Numbered from the stretch's first letter, positions 7,734 to 17,516 are shown. The stretch: 64,000 bases of DNA from Williamsia limnetica (GCF_003217475.1 NZ_QJSP01000005.1:1-64000); one strand, 5' to 3'. Notes: generated by a model not told the origin, from the letters alone. Numbers and translations: made by a program.

Positions 7734-10487
7734 ATGGTTGTCATGAGATCGGCTGGACCAGAGGTCGGGTGGTACGCGCAGGAAGCCGACTCCGTGGTCG
7801 CGGCCATGGGGTCGAGTCAGGTGGCGGGCATCTCCTCACGTGATGCCGCAGAGCGTCGGTCAGAGGTCGGGCCGAACGAGATCGCTTCCGCGCCGGCTCT
7901 GTCACCATGGGCAATTGCGTCGACGCAGTTCAAAGACCTCATGAACCTGATGCTCATCGCGGTGGCGGTGGTCAGCATCGGGATCGGGGAAGTCCCGACC
8001 GCGACAGTGGTGGCTGTGCTGGTCGGGCTCAACGTGGTGCTGGGTACCCGCCAGGAGCTGAAGGCTCGCAGCAGTATCGACGCGCTCGCCAAGATGCACA
8101 CTCCCTCGGCCAGGGCGGTTCGCGACCATACTTTATGTAACCTCGATGCCACAGAACTTGTGCCAGGAGACATTGTTCAACTCGAGGCCGGCGACATCGT
8201 GCCGGCGGACGGCCGGCTCCTGACCGCGGCGTCTTTGGAGACGCAAGAGGCCGCGTTGACGGGCGAGAGCGCACCCGTTGCGAAAAATGCGCAATCCCTC
8301 AACGCCTTTGATGTGCCGCTGGGCGACCGGACGAACATGGTCTTCCAGAACACGTCGGTCACGCGCGGCACCGCAACCATGATCGTCACCGAAACGGGGA
8401 TGAAGACGGAGATCGGTCGGATTGCTTCGATGCTGTCGGCGGTCAGCCCTGGCAAGTCGCCGTTGCAACGTGAATTGAACTCCCTGACCAAGGTCCTCGG
8501 CGTTATCGCCTGGGCGGCCGTAGCGCTGATCGTCGTCATCGGTGTGGTTCGTGGACAAACTCTGACGACGGTGTTGCTGCTCGGTATCTCTATGGGTGTA
8601 TCGGCAATACCTACCGGCCTTCCGACCTTTGTGCAGGCCATGCTCGCCTACGGTGCCCGTCAGCTGGCCGCTGTGAACGCCGTTGTGAAGAACTTGACCG
8701 ATGTCGAGACTCTCGGGGCGACCAGCGCGATCAACTCGGACAAAACCGGCACGTTGACCATGAACCAGATGACTGTCAGAACTCTGTACTTCCACGGCAG
8801 GTGGTACACGGTGGAAGGGGAGGGGTACAGCAAGTCCGGGAGAATAGTTCAGGTTGCCGGTGAGGCACCGTCCGACTTCACGTTGTTGGCGTACGGGCTG
8901 TGCCTCGACAGTGATGCCACTGTCTCCGATGGGGGAGAAGTCGTCGGCGACCCGACCGAGGCCGCGCTGATCGTGCTTGCCGCCAAGATGGGAGTCGATG
9001 GCCCTCGTACGCGGTTGGCGTATCCGCGTCTGGCAGCGGTGCCGTTCGACTCGTCATACAAGTTCATGGCGACCTTTCACGATCTGCCGGCTGGTGGCTC
9101 CACGCAGTTCGTCGGATTGGTCAAGGGCGGTCCCGACGTGGTCTTGGCGCGGTGTAGCGGCGCCGTGGGCGCCGACGGACGGCTCGTCCCGATCGCGACG
9201 ATGCGTGAAGAGTTGTTCAGGGTGAATCGCGAGTTGTCAGAGAAAGGCCTTCGGGTACTGGCCTTCGCAGAAAGACGGCTCGCAGGGCGAAAGGAGGAGG
9301 TCCGGTCGAACCCGATGTCGTTCGTGGAAGATCTGACATTTGTCGGAATGGTCGGGATCATCGACCCGCTGCGGCCCGCCGCCGTCGAGGCGGTGCGTAC
9401 CGCCCAAGCGGCCGGGATCGAAGTCCGGATGATCACCGGTGACCACACGATCACTGCTTCGGCGATCGGCGACGAACTGGGGCTCGGGCCAGGGGCCGTC
9501 AGCGGCGCCGAGTTGCTCGCCATGGACGATGAGACTCTGGGCGATAGCCTTCCTCGTCTTCATGTTTTCGGCAGAGTCACGCCTCAGGACAAGCTTCGCT
9601 TGGCAAGTGTGATGCAAGAACGCGGTGCCGTGGTGGCGATGACCGGTGATGCAGTCAACGATGCTGCAGCCCTGAAGAAGGCAGACATCGGGGTCGCAAT
9701 GGGCTCTGGCAGCGAGGTGACCAAGCAGGCCGGCAAGATGGTCCTCACGGACGACAACTTCGGGACCCTGATCACCGCCATCCGACTGGGCCGGGACATC
9801 TACGAGAAGATCGTCGCGTACATCCGCTACCAGATGTCGAAACTCTTCTCTCTCGTCCTGCTGTTCCTCGCTGCGAGTGTGTTCAACATCAACGACGGTG
9901 TCGCGCTCACCCCCCTCATGGTGCTGTTCCAGCACTTCTTCATCACGCTCTTTCCTGTTGCCGTCATCATGCTCGATCCGCCGTCCCCTGACCTGATGAG
10001 CAGACGCCCAAGGGATCCGCGGACACCTATTGCCAACAGAAGAGCCCTGATGCAGTGGCTGTTCTATGGCGTCCTGCAGTTCGCCGTCACCCTTGCCGCG
10101 ATGTTGCTCGCACCTGGTGAGATGAGTACCTCGGAATCGAGTGTTCCAATGACCACGGCGTTCGTTGTGCTGTCCCTGGGTTCGGTTTTCGCAGGGCTCG
10201 TCATGCGCCGCGATCCCGAATCGGGCTGTGCATCACCGATATTGGGTGCACTGAAGATACTGTCGGTACCCGTGATCGTCACGGTCTGTGCCGTCGAAGT
10301 CGGATTCCTCCAGGACTTGCTCATGACGGCACCGTTGACGGGTGGGCAGTGGCTGGCCTGTATCGGCTGGGCATTGATCATTCCGGTCGTCGTCGAAGCC
10401 GAGAAACTCCTTCGGCGTCGAAGGCGGACGGATCTGCCGCCCGTACTGACCGTCGCCGCGGCGGTCAACCCCCGAAGCGTTCGCTGA
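7734..10487 (+). CDS. P-type (P2-like) cation-transporting ATPase
   Basis: 917 residues from an ATG 29 bp after ppk2; an in-frame start further left would overlap ppk2. It has an N-terminal cation ATPase region, an actuator motif ALTGESAPV, phosphorylation motif INSDKTGTLTMNQ, hinge MTGDAVNDAAALKKADIGVAMG and a C-terminal helix bundle: the layout of Ca/Mg-type P2 pumps such as mycobacterial CtpF. The membrane helix 4 motif reads AIPTGLPTF where Ca pumps have PEGLP, so a usual cation-ligand Glu is Thr and the ion is uncertain. It is probably co-transcribed with ppk2 and the SulP gene that starts 11 bp after its stop. Confidence 0.88.
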   Translation: MVVMRSAGPEVGWYAQEADSVVAAMGSSQVAGISSRDAAERRSEVGPNEIASAPALSPWAIASTQFKDLMNLMLIAVAVVSIGIGEVPTATVVAVLVGLNVVLGTRQELKARSSIDALAKMHTPSARAVRDHTLCNLDATELVPGDIVQLEAGDIVPADGRLLTAASLETQEAALTGESAPVAKNAQSLNAFDVPLGDRTNMVFQNTSVTRGTATMIVTETGMKTEIGRIASMLSAVSPGKSPLQRELNSLTKVLGVIAWAAVALIVVIGVVRGQTLTTVLLLGISMGVSAIPTGLPTFVQAMLAYGARQLAAVNAVVKNLTDVETLGATSAINSDKTGTLTMNQMTVRTLYFHGRWYTVEGEGYSKSGRIVQVAGEAPSDFTLLAYGLCLDSDATVSDGGEVVGDPTEAALIVLAAKMGVDGPRTRLAYPRLAAVPFDSSYKFMATFHDLPAGGSTQFVGLVKGGPDVVLARCSGAVGADGRLVPIATMREELFRVNRELSEKGLRVLAFAERRLAGRKEEVRSNPMSFVEDLTFVGMVGIIDPLRPAAVEAVRTAQAAGIEVRMITGDHTITASAIGDELGLGPGAVSGAELLAMDDETLGDSLPRLHVFGRVTPQDKLRLASVMQERGAVVAMTGDAVNDAAALKKADIGVAMGSGSEVTKQAGKMVLTDDNFGTLITAIRLGRDIYEKIVAYIRYQMSKLFSLVLLFLAASVFNINDGVALTPLMVLFQHFFITLFPVAVIMLDPPSPDLMSRRPRDPRTPIANRRALMQWLFYGVLQFAVTLAAMLLAPGEMSTSESSVPMTTAFVVLSLGSVFAGLVMRRDPESGCASPILGALKILSVPVIVTVCAVEVGFLQDLLMTAPLTGGQWLACIGWALIIPVVVEAEKLLRRRRRTDLPPVLTVAAAVNPRSVR

Positions 10488-10497
10488 GAACCGCGTC

Positions 10498-12216
10498 ATG
10501 TCGTGGGTGGCCGGTCTGGCACAGCTTCCGGGAATTGTGACGGCGCGTGGATACCGTCGCGGGTGGTTGCGAGCTGACGTGACCTCTGGGCTCGTGCTCA
10601 CCGCGCTGCTCATCCCGGCGGGGATGGGGTACGCCGAGGCAGCGGGACTGCCCGCTTATGCCGGCTTGTACGCAACGATCGTCCCTCTTACCGTGTACGC
10701 GCTGGTCGGTCCCTCAAAAATCTTGGTTCTCGGCCCTGATTCGTCTTTGGCCCCACTCATCGCTGCTGCGATAATTCCGCTCACCGTCACCGACGACCCC
10801 GAGGAAGCCTTGGCCCTGGCCGGCATTCTGGGCGTCCTGGTGGGTGTGATCCTTCTGCTCGGCGGCTATCTCCGACTCGGTTTTGTGACCGAATTGCTCT
10901 CGAAGCCCATCAGGCTCGGCTACCTGAACGCCATCGCGCTCGTCGTGATCGTCGGGCAACTGCCCAAACTACTCGGATTCGACGTCGAAGGAACCGGCGT
11001 CCTGACCGAGATACGGGAGATCGTTCGAGCAGTGTTCACGGGCGGCATTGATCCCGTTGCTGCCGCGGTGGGACTGTGCTCGCTGACCGTGATTCTTGCG
11101 TTCCGGGTATGGCTTCCGGTCGTGCCGGGGGTCTTGGTGGCGGTTGCCGGGGCGATCGTCGTATCCGCGATCCTGGGTTTGCAGGACGAGATCGAGATGG
11201 TCGGCGCCCTACCGGAAGGTCTTCCGCTCCCTTCGTTCGACGGAGTCGACTGGGGAGACGTCGGTCGTCTGGTCGGTCCCGCTGCCGGTATCGCTCTGAT
11301 CGCTTTCGCGGACACGGGTGTGTTGTCGCGTACGTTCGCAGCGCGTCGAGGTGAAGACGTGAACGGCAGCACTGAGATGAAGGCGGTGGGTGCAGCCAAC
11401 ATTGCGGGCGGACTCTTGGGAGGGTTTCCGGTGTCGGCCAGTGGCTCTCGGACCCCGGTGGCCGAACAGAGCGGCGCCAAAACCCAACTGGCCTGTGTAG
11501 TGGGTGCAGCTGCGGTACTACTCTTCATCCTGCTTGCGCCCGGGGTGACCTCCTATCTTCCCGACGCGGCCCTCGGCGCCGTAGTCATCGTGGCAGCCAC
11601 GGCCTTGATCGATGTAGGCGGCATGGTTCGTCTGTGGCGGATGAGCTCGGTCGAATTCAGCCTTGCCGCCGCGGCGTTTCTCGGTGTGGCACTTGTCGGG
11701 GTGCTACAGGGAATACTGGTCGCGATCGGCTTGTCGTTCGTGGCTGTGGTGGCGCGCGCCTGGCAGCCATATCGCACTGAACTGGTGCAGACGGAGAGTC
11801 GTCCGGGTTTCCACGACGTACAACGCCATCCGGACGGCCGGCGTATCCCTGGGCTGATTCTGGTGCGGTTCGATGCCCCGCTCTTCTTCGCGAACGGCGA
11901 GATCTTCGATCAGTATGTACGCACACTCGTGATGCAGGCAGCGGAGCCCGTCGAGTGGGTGATCATTGCGGCAGAACCGATCACCGGCCTCGACACCACG
12001 GCCGTCGACGAACTCGTCGACCTCGATACGTACCTGGAGACGAAAGACATCCGACTGGTATTCGCCGAGATGAAGGGCCCCATCAAGGACCGTCTCATCC
12101 GATACGGCCTGAGCGACAGGTTCGATGCATCGCACTTCTACCCGACGCTGGAATACGCGGTACAGGCGTACGCCGACAGAACAGGTCGCACCTCCGACTC
12201 TGCGGACCGGCCATGA
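10498..12216 (+). CDS. SulP family anion transporter with STAS domain
   Basis: 572 residues. The N-terminal half starts with LRADVTSGLVLTALLIPAGM then GYAEAAGLPAYAGLYA, the SulP signature, and has about 11-12 membrane helices, ending in a C-terminal STAS domain (about residues 430-560: ILVRFDAPLFFANGEIF, AAEPITGLDTTAVDEL). SulP proteins move sulfate, bicarbonate or other anions. It follows the P-type ATPase closely, and its stop overlaps the next start (ATGA), so the three form one transcription unit. The substrate is not resolvable. Confidence 0.9.
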   Translation: MSWVAGLAQLPGIVTARGYRRGWLRADVTSGLVLTALLIPAGMGYAEAAGLPAYAGLYATIVPLTVYALVGPSKILVLGPDSSLAPLIAAAIIPLTVTDDPEEALALAGILGVLVGVILLLGGYLRLGFVTELLSKPIRLGYLNAIALVVIVGQLPKLLGFDVEGTGVLTEIREIVRAVFTGGIDPVAAAVGLCSLTVILAFRVWLPVVPGVLVAVAGAIVVSAILGLQDEIEMVGALPEGLPLPSFDGVDWGDVGRLVGPAAGIALIAFADTGVLSRTFAARRGEDVNGSTEMKAVGAANIAGGLLGGFPVSASGSRTPVAEQSGAKTQLACVVGAAAVLLFILLAPGVTSYLPDAALGAVVIVAATALIDVGGMVRLWRMSSVEFSLAAAAFLGVALVGVLQGILVAIGLSFVAVVARAWQPYRTELVQTESRPGFHDVQRHPDGRRIPGLILVRFDAPLFFANGEIFDQYVRTLVMQAAEPVEWVIIAAEPITGLDTTAVDELVDLDTYLETKDIRLVFAEMKGPIKDRLIRYGLSDRFDASHFYPTLEYAVQAYADRTGRTSDSADRP

Positions 12217-13550
12217 TCAACCGGCGGAAGGATGCGGTCTTGTTCGAATCGGCAGGCAGCCGTTGGTGGGCACGAGCAGCGTTCCTGTTCGCGTTCTTGA
12301 CCGCTGCGGTGCCGCTGCTGTGGGCAGGTGTTGCGAGCACGATGGGTGTCCTGCTGGTCAGTGTCGGTACGGTCGTGGTGACGGTTGCGGGGTTGTACTG
12401 GGTCCTGGCCAGCCGGGGGATCCTGCGGTGGGTGTCGGCTGTGATCGTGCTGATCGCCCCCCTCGTCATGCTGATCGTGTTCATCCGTGCCGAGTTGTTG
12501 GCCGCGGTGATGTCTGCCTGCGTCTTGGCCCTGTCGGCGGTGTGCTGTGCGAGGGCTGCCTTGCACAAGCCGTTGTCGGACAAAAACATCGCGCCGTCTG
12601 TTGCCCGGGCCGAGAGGCCATTTTTCATCATGAACCCTCGTTCGGGGGGCGGGAAGGTGGCCAAGTTCGACCTCGAACGTAAGGCCGAGGACCTCGGCGC
12701 CGAGGTCGTGCTGTTAGGTCCTGCCACGGTGGACGTCACCGCATTGGCGCAGGACGCTGTTGAACGCGGCGCTGATCTGCTCGGCGTGGCCGGTGGTGAC
12801 GGAACGCAGGCCCTCGTAGCCGCGGTGGCCGCCGAGTGCGGAGTGCCGTTCGTGGTCATCAGTGCGGGAACTCGCAACCATTTCGCCATGGATCTGGGAC
12901 TCGATCGCACCGACCCGAGCCTTTGCCTCGATGCCTTGCGCGATGGCGTGGAGGTGTCGGTTGATCTGGGGCGGATCAACGGCAGGCCTTTCGTCAACAA
13001 TGCGTCGTTTGGTGTATACGCCGAGATCGTACGAAGTCCTGCTTACCGAAATGACAAGGCGGGAACCGTTCTATCCGCTATCCCGGACCTTCTCGCAGAG
13101 CACACCGGCTCGCGATTGACTGCTCGATTCGGTGGTGTGCAGGTTACCGGTCCGCAGGCAGTCTTGGTGAGCAATAACCCCTACGGCACCGGAGATCTGG
13201 CAGGACTGAGCCGGCGAGCGAGGCTCGACCGCGGCGTTCTCGGAGTGGTGACGCTGTCGGTCGCCAACACGCGACAGGCGGTGGGGTTGCTGCGCCGCGC
13301 AAAGATTCGAGGTCTGACCCAGCACACCACCGTCGAGGCCGTCGTCGAAGCCGATACAGCCGAAGTCCCTGTGGGTGTGGATGGAGAAACGTTGATGCTG
13401 ACTTCTCCGGTGCGATGCACGATCGAGCCGGGGGTACTTCGCGTCAGGCTGCCGCGAAACCTGCCCAATCTCCGTCCTGCTGAACCTCCGATCGACTGGG
13501 TTCGGCTGAGCCAACTGGCATGGCACCGTGGGCGGCGGCGTGCGTCCTGA
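12213..13550 (+). CDS. Diacylglycerol kinase-like lipid kinase with N-terminal membrane domain
   Basis: 445 residues from the ATG that overlaps the SulP stop by 4 bp. The N-terminal 115 residues hold four or so membrane helices. The rest is a DAGK catalytic domain: FFIMNPRSGGGK, then GVAGGDGTQALVAAVAAE (nucleotide loop GGDGT) and VISAGTRNHFAMDLGLDR, and a C-terminal beta sandwich with VGVDGETLML. It should phosphorylate a membrane lipid, diacylglycerol-like or related, with NTP. Fusion to a membrane domain fits work at the bilayer. The lipid substrate is unknown. Confidence 0.85.
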   Translation: MINRRKDAVLFESAGSRWWARAAFLFAFLTAAVPLLWAGVASTMGVLLVSVGTVVVTVAGLYWVLASRGILRWVSAVIVLIAPLVMLIVFIRAELLAAVMSACVLALSAVCCARAALHKPLSDKNIAPSVARAERPFFIMNPRSGGGKVAKFDLERKAEDLGAEVVLLGPATVDVTALAQDAVERGADLLGVAGGDGTQALVAAVAAECGVPFVVISAGTRNHFAMDLGLDRTDPSLCLDALRDGVEVSVDLGRINGRPFVNNASFGVYAEIVRSPAYRNDKAGTVLSAIPDLLAEHTGSRLTARFGGVQVTGPQAVLVSNNPYGTGDLAGLSRRARLDRGVLGVVTLSVANTRQAVGLLRRAKIRGLTQHTTVEAVVEADTAEVPVGVDGETLMLTSPVRCTIEPGVLRVRLPRNLPNLRPAEPPIDWVRLSQLAWHRGRRRAS

Positions 13551-13618
13551 CTCGATTTTTAACTGGTCATGCATCTCGTGGTCTACGGGCACAAGAGAAC
13601 AATGTGAGGATGTGGAAG

Positions 13619-13819
13619 ATGGGTGACAAGTTGGACCCAGAGCACCAGAGCATCGCGAAAGTTGTTCAGGGCCTCATTGATTGCCATCCTGGAACCTCGA
13701 CGGCGGACATGGAAAGCCTGGTCTGGTCCATTCACGAGCGTTTCGCGCACGCGCGGGTTCGTGACTTCGTACCATTGTTGGTCGAACGCAGCGCCCGGGA
13801 GGCCTTGGCGAAGGTGTGA
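13619..13819 (+). CDS. Small helical dimerisation-domain protein
   Basis: 66 residues from the ATG at 13619, with GAGG 9 nt upstream; the ATG at 13610 would add three residues. The sequence (KLDPEHQSIAKVVQGL, TADMESLVWSIHERF, VRDFVPLLVERSAREAL) predicts three helices and resembles the short three-helix bundle dimerisation domains found in actinobacteria (DUF3562-like). No catalytic residues are evident. It lies between the lipid kinase and the efflux pump. Confidence 0.6.
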   Translation: MGDKLDPEHQSIAKVVQGLIDCHPGTSTADMESLVWSIHERFAHARVRDFVPLLVERSAREALAKV

Positions 13820-13882
13820 TCGACGGCGTACCTACCGTACGAGGACGAGCCAGGCGATCACTCGCGCAGACTGGGAGGATGG

Positions 13883-15478
13883 ATGACCGACAAGTCGCCC
13901 TCGGAGGGTTCTGGGCAGCTGACGAGCTCGAATCGCGTACTCGCGTTGCTCCTGGCCATGGCCATGTTCGTCCTGGTCGTCGACACCTCGCTGATGAATG
14001 TCTCGATATCGTCGGTGGTCCGCGACCTCGACACCACAGTCAGTGGAGTGCAAGCAGCAATCGCGTTGGAGGCCCTGGTGTCGGCCGCATTCATTCTGAT
14101 CGGCGGTAAAGTCGGTGATCTCATCGGCCGGAGAAGGGCCTACGTGCTGGGGTTGCTCGGGTACGCCATCGGGGCCTCGGCCATGGCGTTCGCACAGACC
14201 CTGACCGCAATCGTCATCTTCTGGGCGATTCTCGGCGGAATCGGTGCCTCACTTCTCCTCCCCGCCATGCAGTCGCTCATCCACGGCAACTTCCACGGAG
14301 CCGCTCAGAAGAAGGTCTACGCGCTGGTCGGCGCGGCCGCAGCGATAGCCGCCGCCATCGGCCCCCTTCTCGGAGGCTTCATCACCACCTTCCTCTCCTG
14401 GAGAATCGGTTTCGTACTCGAGGTGGCCATAATCGCGATCGTGCTGTCGGGCATGAGTCTGGTCAAGGACGTGCCGTACACCGGACCCAAGAGTATCGAT
14501 CTCGTTGGTGCAGCGCTGTCAGTCATCGGCATGGGAACAATCGTGTTGGGCGTCCTGGTGTGGCAAGAAGGGGGCGAGGCGGTCGGACTCCTGCTGGCGA
14601 TCGGCGCGCTGTCGCTGGCAGGGCTCGCGTACTGGCTCGTCAGGCGCACACGTGAGGAAAAGTCGACGCTACTCGACCCCGACCTGTTCCGCTCAGCAAT
14701 GTACCGGCTGGGAATTTCGGCACAGATGCTCCAGCAGATCGCGCTCGGTGGGACGATGATTGTGCTGCCCATCTACTTGCAGATGGTGCTCGAGTACAAC
14801 GCGATGCAGGCCGGCCTGTCGCTGGCGCCGTTGTCGCTGAGCATGTTTGCTGTGGCACTGCTCGCGGGTAAGAAGAGCGGTAGTCGGTCGCCGAGCAGCA
14901 TCATCCGATGGGGTTTCGTACTGTTGATCATCGGAACCGTAGCGCTGATTCCCATCGTGCCTCGTGCGGAATTCGGGTGGGGGCTCATGATCCCACTGGT
15001 GATCATGGGCTCTGCACTGGGACTCCTGGTGTCACAGCTGAACAACTACACGTTGGCACCGATTCCCGAAGATCGGATCAGTGAGGCCGCCGGGGTCAAC
15101 TCAGCAGCGGGGTCATTCGGCTTGTCATTCGGACTGGCGGTCGCGGGCGCGATCATGCTGGCAGCGATGAGCATTGCCTTCACCACCCTGACCGAATCCA
15201 GTAGTGTTCTGCCTCCTGCGGAGCAACAACAGGTCGCGCAGGCCCTCGAAGACGACGCTGAGCTGATGAGTAACAGCCAGCTCGAACAACTGCTCGTCGA
15301 GCAGCCGGCGAGTATCCGGGACGAAATAGTCCGTATCAACACCGACGCGCGGCCCCTGGCCCTGCAGATCGCTTTGCTCATACCGCTATTCGCCGGTCTC
15401 GTCGGTACGGTCATTTCGACGCGAATGTCAAAGATCCACCGGATTCAGTCGCCACCATCGAGTGCGGGGCCGCTGTGA
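13883..15478 (+). CDS. DHA2-type MFS drug/multidrug transporter, 14 helices
   Basis: 531 residues behind a GGGAGGATGG site. The N-terminal half has MFVLVVDTSLMNVSISSV (helix 1, motif D1 of the 14-helix family) and GGKVGDLIGRRRAYVLGLL (MFS motif A); fourteen hydrophobic segments follow, and an extracytoplasmic loop near residues 435-490 precedes the last helix. DHA2 proteins are proton antiporters for drugs, lipids or metabolites. It is the last large rightward gene of the stress block. The substrate is unknown. Confidence 0.88.
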   Translation: MTDKSPSEGSGQLTSSNRVLALLLAMAMFVLVVDTSLMNVSISSVVRDLDTTVSGVQAAIALEALVSAAFILIGGKVGDLIGRRRAYVLGLLGYAIGASAMAFAQTLTAIVIFWAILGGIGASLLLPAMQSLIHGNFHGAAQKKVYALVGAAAAIAAAIGPLLGGFITTFLSWRIGFVLEVAIIAIVLSGMSLVKDVPYTGPKSIDLVGAALSVIGMGTIVLGVLVWQEGGEAVGLLLAIGALSLAGLAYWLVRRTREEKSTLLDPDLFRSAMYRLGISAQMLQQIALGGTMIVLPIYLQMVLEYNAMQAGLSLAPLSLSMFAVALLAGKKSGSRSPSSIIRWGFVLLIIGTVALIPIVPRAEFGWGLMIPLVIMGSALGLLVSQLNNYTLAPIPEDRISEAAGVNSAAGSFGLSFGLAVAGAIMLAAMSIAFTTLTESSSVLPPAEQQQVAQALEDDAELMSNSQLEQLLVEQPASIRDEIVRINTDARPLALQIALLIPLFAGLVGTVISTRMSKIHRIQSPPSSAGPL

Positions 15479-15491
15479 TTGGTCTCGATCG

Positions 15492-15650
15492 TCAGGGCGC
15501 GGCAGTGAGAGTGGATACCGCGAAGAAGAGCACAACGCCTGCCAACAGTGAGGCCGTCACGACAATCCATGCGAAGAAGAACACCTCGTCTCGTTTGAGT
15601 CGGCGATGATGGCTTGCATTACGTCGGGGTTCACCCATGCCGCGTTTCAT
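15492..15650 (-). CDS. Small single-span membrane protein
   Basis: 52 residues. A basic N-terminus (MKRGMGEPRRN, HHRRLKRDE) is followed by one hydrophobic helix from VFFFAWIVVTASLLAG to the end of VVLFFAVSTL. The ATG overlaps the stop of the upstream gene (ATGA), indicating translational coupling. No family is recognised. Its basic cytoplasmic face and C-terminal helix suggest a small inner-membrane accessory protein; this is inference. Confidence 0.6.
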   Translation of the reverse strand: MKRGMGEPRRNASHHRRLKRDEVFFFAWIVVTASLLAGVVLFFAVSTLTAAP

Positions 15651-15892
15651 GAGACATCGCGGTCAACATCGGATGCCGGACGGGCAGGCTGCGCGAAGGC
15701 CTCAGGAAAATCGGCGATGAGGGCATTCATCAGTCGGTATACTTCTTCGAGCTCACGTCGTTTGAGGAAAACAACACCAGGTATATTCGAATCATTCGTT
15801 TCGAGTTTGAGTACAGCAACCCATCGTTTCAATTCAGTGAAGAGATAACGGGCCTGTTCGACCTCAGCAGCAACGTGAATCACGGTAGCCAT
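15647..15892 (-). CDS. Conserved-looking small hypothetical protein
   Basis: 81 residues from an ATG with AAAGG nine bases upstream; a TTG three codons earlier is less likely. The protein is alpha/beta-like with a long charged helix (VAAEVEQARYLFTELKRW, then VFLKRRELEEVYRLMNALI), without membrane segments or known motifs. Its stop overlaps the start of a 52-residue membrane protein, so they form a two-gene leftward operon convergent with the efflux pump. Function unknown. Confidence 0.6.
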   Translation of the reverse strand: MATVIHVAAEVEQARYLFTELKRWVAVLKLETNDSNIPGVVFLKRRELEEVYRLMNALIADFPEAFAQPARPASDVDRDVS

Positions 15893-16331
15893 GCTGCTCA
15901 ACCTTTCGCCGTCGAGTCATATATATTGAGTTGTTTTTGCGGTGGAGAGCGTCGAAAAGTGCTTCTTGTGTAGCTGATTCGGAGCGCCGCAGCGGTCGGC
16001 AAGGACTGAGTCGGCGATCGCCGTATCGAGGCGTTCTGAGGTGCTCCACCCCTCTCGTCCGGGCCGTCGCGTGGCCCGTCCGTGTGGAACAAAGGTGAGA
16101 TTAGGACGCAGTCGGGAACTCGGGTGCAGCGTCCTCGACGCCCTTAGCGGGCGCACTTATGGGACGTTGGTGATCGCCCTCTAACGACCAAAAATGGCTG
16201 ATATGAAATACATGGTCAGCCTGAAACGATCGTCACCTGCAAATTGTATACTTCGATGCTGTCTGGTCGCCCAGCTTTGGCAGAAGGAATCTTTTGATGA
16301 TTGCCGGAGTACCTAAAGCTGGATGGCGTTG
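15893..16331. other. 438-bp intergenic region
   Basis: Contains an AT-rich tract (ATATATTGAGTTG near 15921-15935) suitable as promoter for the leftward two-gene unit, and otherwise no frame with convincing coding character. The frames present are short and rich in Arg and Ser, as expected of noncoding high-GC DNA. No RNA gene recognised. Confidence 0.45.
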
Positions 16332-17516
16332 TCAGCTCTCGGCAAGTACGTGCACCGGTGCGGTCTTACTACGGAGGCGGGTGATTTCGGCGCGCGCTTG
16401 CAGAACATCGTCACTGTCGTGTCCCTTGCTGATCGCTAGGTCCGACAGTAGGTCTAGAGCGCCTCGGATGATGTGTCGTCGCGTCTTTCGTTCGGCGCGA
16501 TCGGCTCCGGCTTTCACGTATTGACGCTGTTGACGCCATCCGGCAGCGGCGGTCACCTCGTCATCCGTGAGGACTCCGGACTCGACTTCGGGTGCAAGGA
16601 CATCACGGACGAAGTGCGCCTCGCGCGGATGGGCCCAGACGAACGCGATCCAGAGGGCGGTCAGTGCGAAGATGGCATCGCCAAGCATGATGACGAACAC
16701 CAGCAGCCCGGTGCCGCCGGCGATGGCGAGCATCGAGTCCCAGACTCCATGGACGACGACCGGCACGACGATCAGTGCGAGTCCTCTGGCGATGCGTCGG
16801 GGTTGAGCGGGTGTGCCGATGAGATAGATGACTCCAGCGCAGAACAGGGCGGTGAACAGTGGGTGCGAGATGATGTCGGAGTAGATGCGGGTGGCGATTG
16901 ATTCCACCAGTCCGTCGGTCTGGTGTGCCCCGAAACCCTCGGTGGCACCGGCTACCGAATACAGCAGGTCCTCGCTGGTCTGAAACCCGAGCCCGATGAA
17001 TGCGCCTAGCAGCAGGCCGTCAGTCGCGGTGCGAACCAGCCGAGGCGCTAGTGCGAGGAGCACCACGATGCCAACACCCTTCGCTGTTTCCTCGACGAAG
17101 GGCGCTGACAGGCCCGCATGCCAGTCCTGTGCCCAGACCTGGCCGAAGAGTTTCCCGTAGAGCGATCCGAGTGCGGTGTTGGCGGTCACGGCTATGGCAA
17201 AAGCCGCCGCCGTTGCCCCCCATACGAATGCGGTGATCACCAGCGAGATCGGCTGACGTTCGTATCGGTCCACGAAACGGAACCACCAGCCCCACACCAG
17301 AGCGCTGACGACACCGACCACGCTGGCGATCAGCAGGGCGCGCCCGAAGTACCCCGACAGGGGTGAGAACATCTGCCAGCCTTTGACTACGCCGGTTCCG
17401 CAAAGCCATAAGAACATCCAGAAGACGATGTTGCGGGGCTGAAAGAAATGGAATTTCTCGCCCCACGCCGTGGTCTCCAGTGCACGTGCCCGGGCGTCGA
17501 GCGTGGGGGTACTCAC
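16332..17516 (-). CDS. PrsW family intramembrane metalloprotease
   Basis: 394 residues, about eight to nine membrane helices. The hallmark motifs are present in order: APFVEETAKG (paired Glu), GFQTSEDLLYS, SHPLFTALFCAG (His) and VVVHGVWDS (His). PrsW-type proteases cut membrane proteins such as anti-sigma factors within the bilayer. A soluble C-terminal tail (about residues 315-394) contains RGALDLLSDLAISKGHDSDD, whose decayed copy lies near 1.2 kb. Its start overlaps the stop of an upstream anchored protein by 4 bp, so the two are coupled; that partner might be substrate or regulator. Confidence 0.88.
   Translation of the reverse strand: MSTPTLDARARALETTAWGEKFHFFQPRNIVFWMFLWLCGTGVVKGWQMFSPLSGYFGRALLIASVVGVVSALVWGWWFRFVDRYERQPISLVITAFVWGATAAAFAIAVTANTALGSLYGKLFGQVWAQDWHAGLSAPFVEETAKGVGIVVLLALAPRLVRTATDGLLLGAFIGLGFQTSEDLLYSVAGATEGFGAHQTDGLVESIATRIYSDIISHPLFTALFCAGVIYLIGTPAQPRRIARGLALIVVPVVVHGVWDSMLAIAGGTGLLVFVIMLGDAIFALTALWIAFVWAHPREAHFVRDVLAPEVESGVLTDDEVTAAAGWRQQRQYVKAGADRAERKTRRHIIRGALDLLSDLAISKGHDSDDVLQARAEITRLRSKTAPVHVLAES

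Noticed and set aside
16294-16524. Rightward 76-codon frame similar to one near 1.2 kb
   Set aside because: The similarity is real but comes from the antisense of the PrsW C-terminus; the protein-coding signal is on the other strand.
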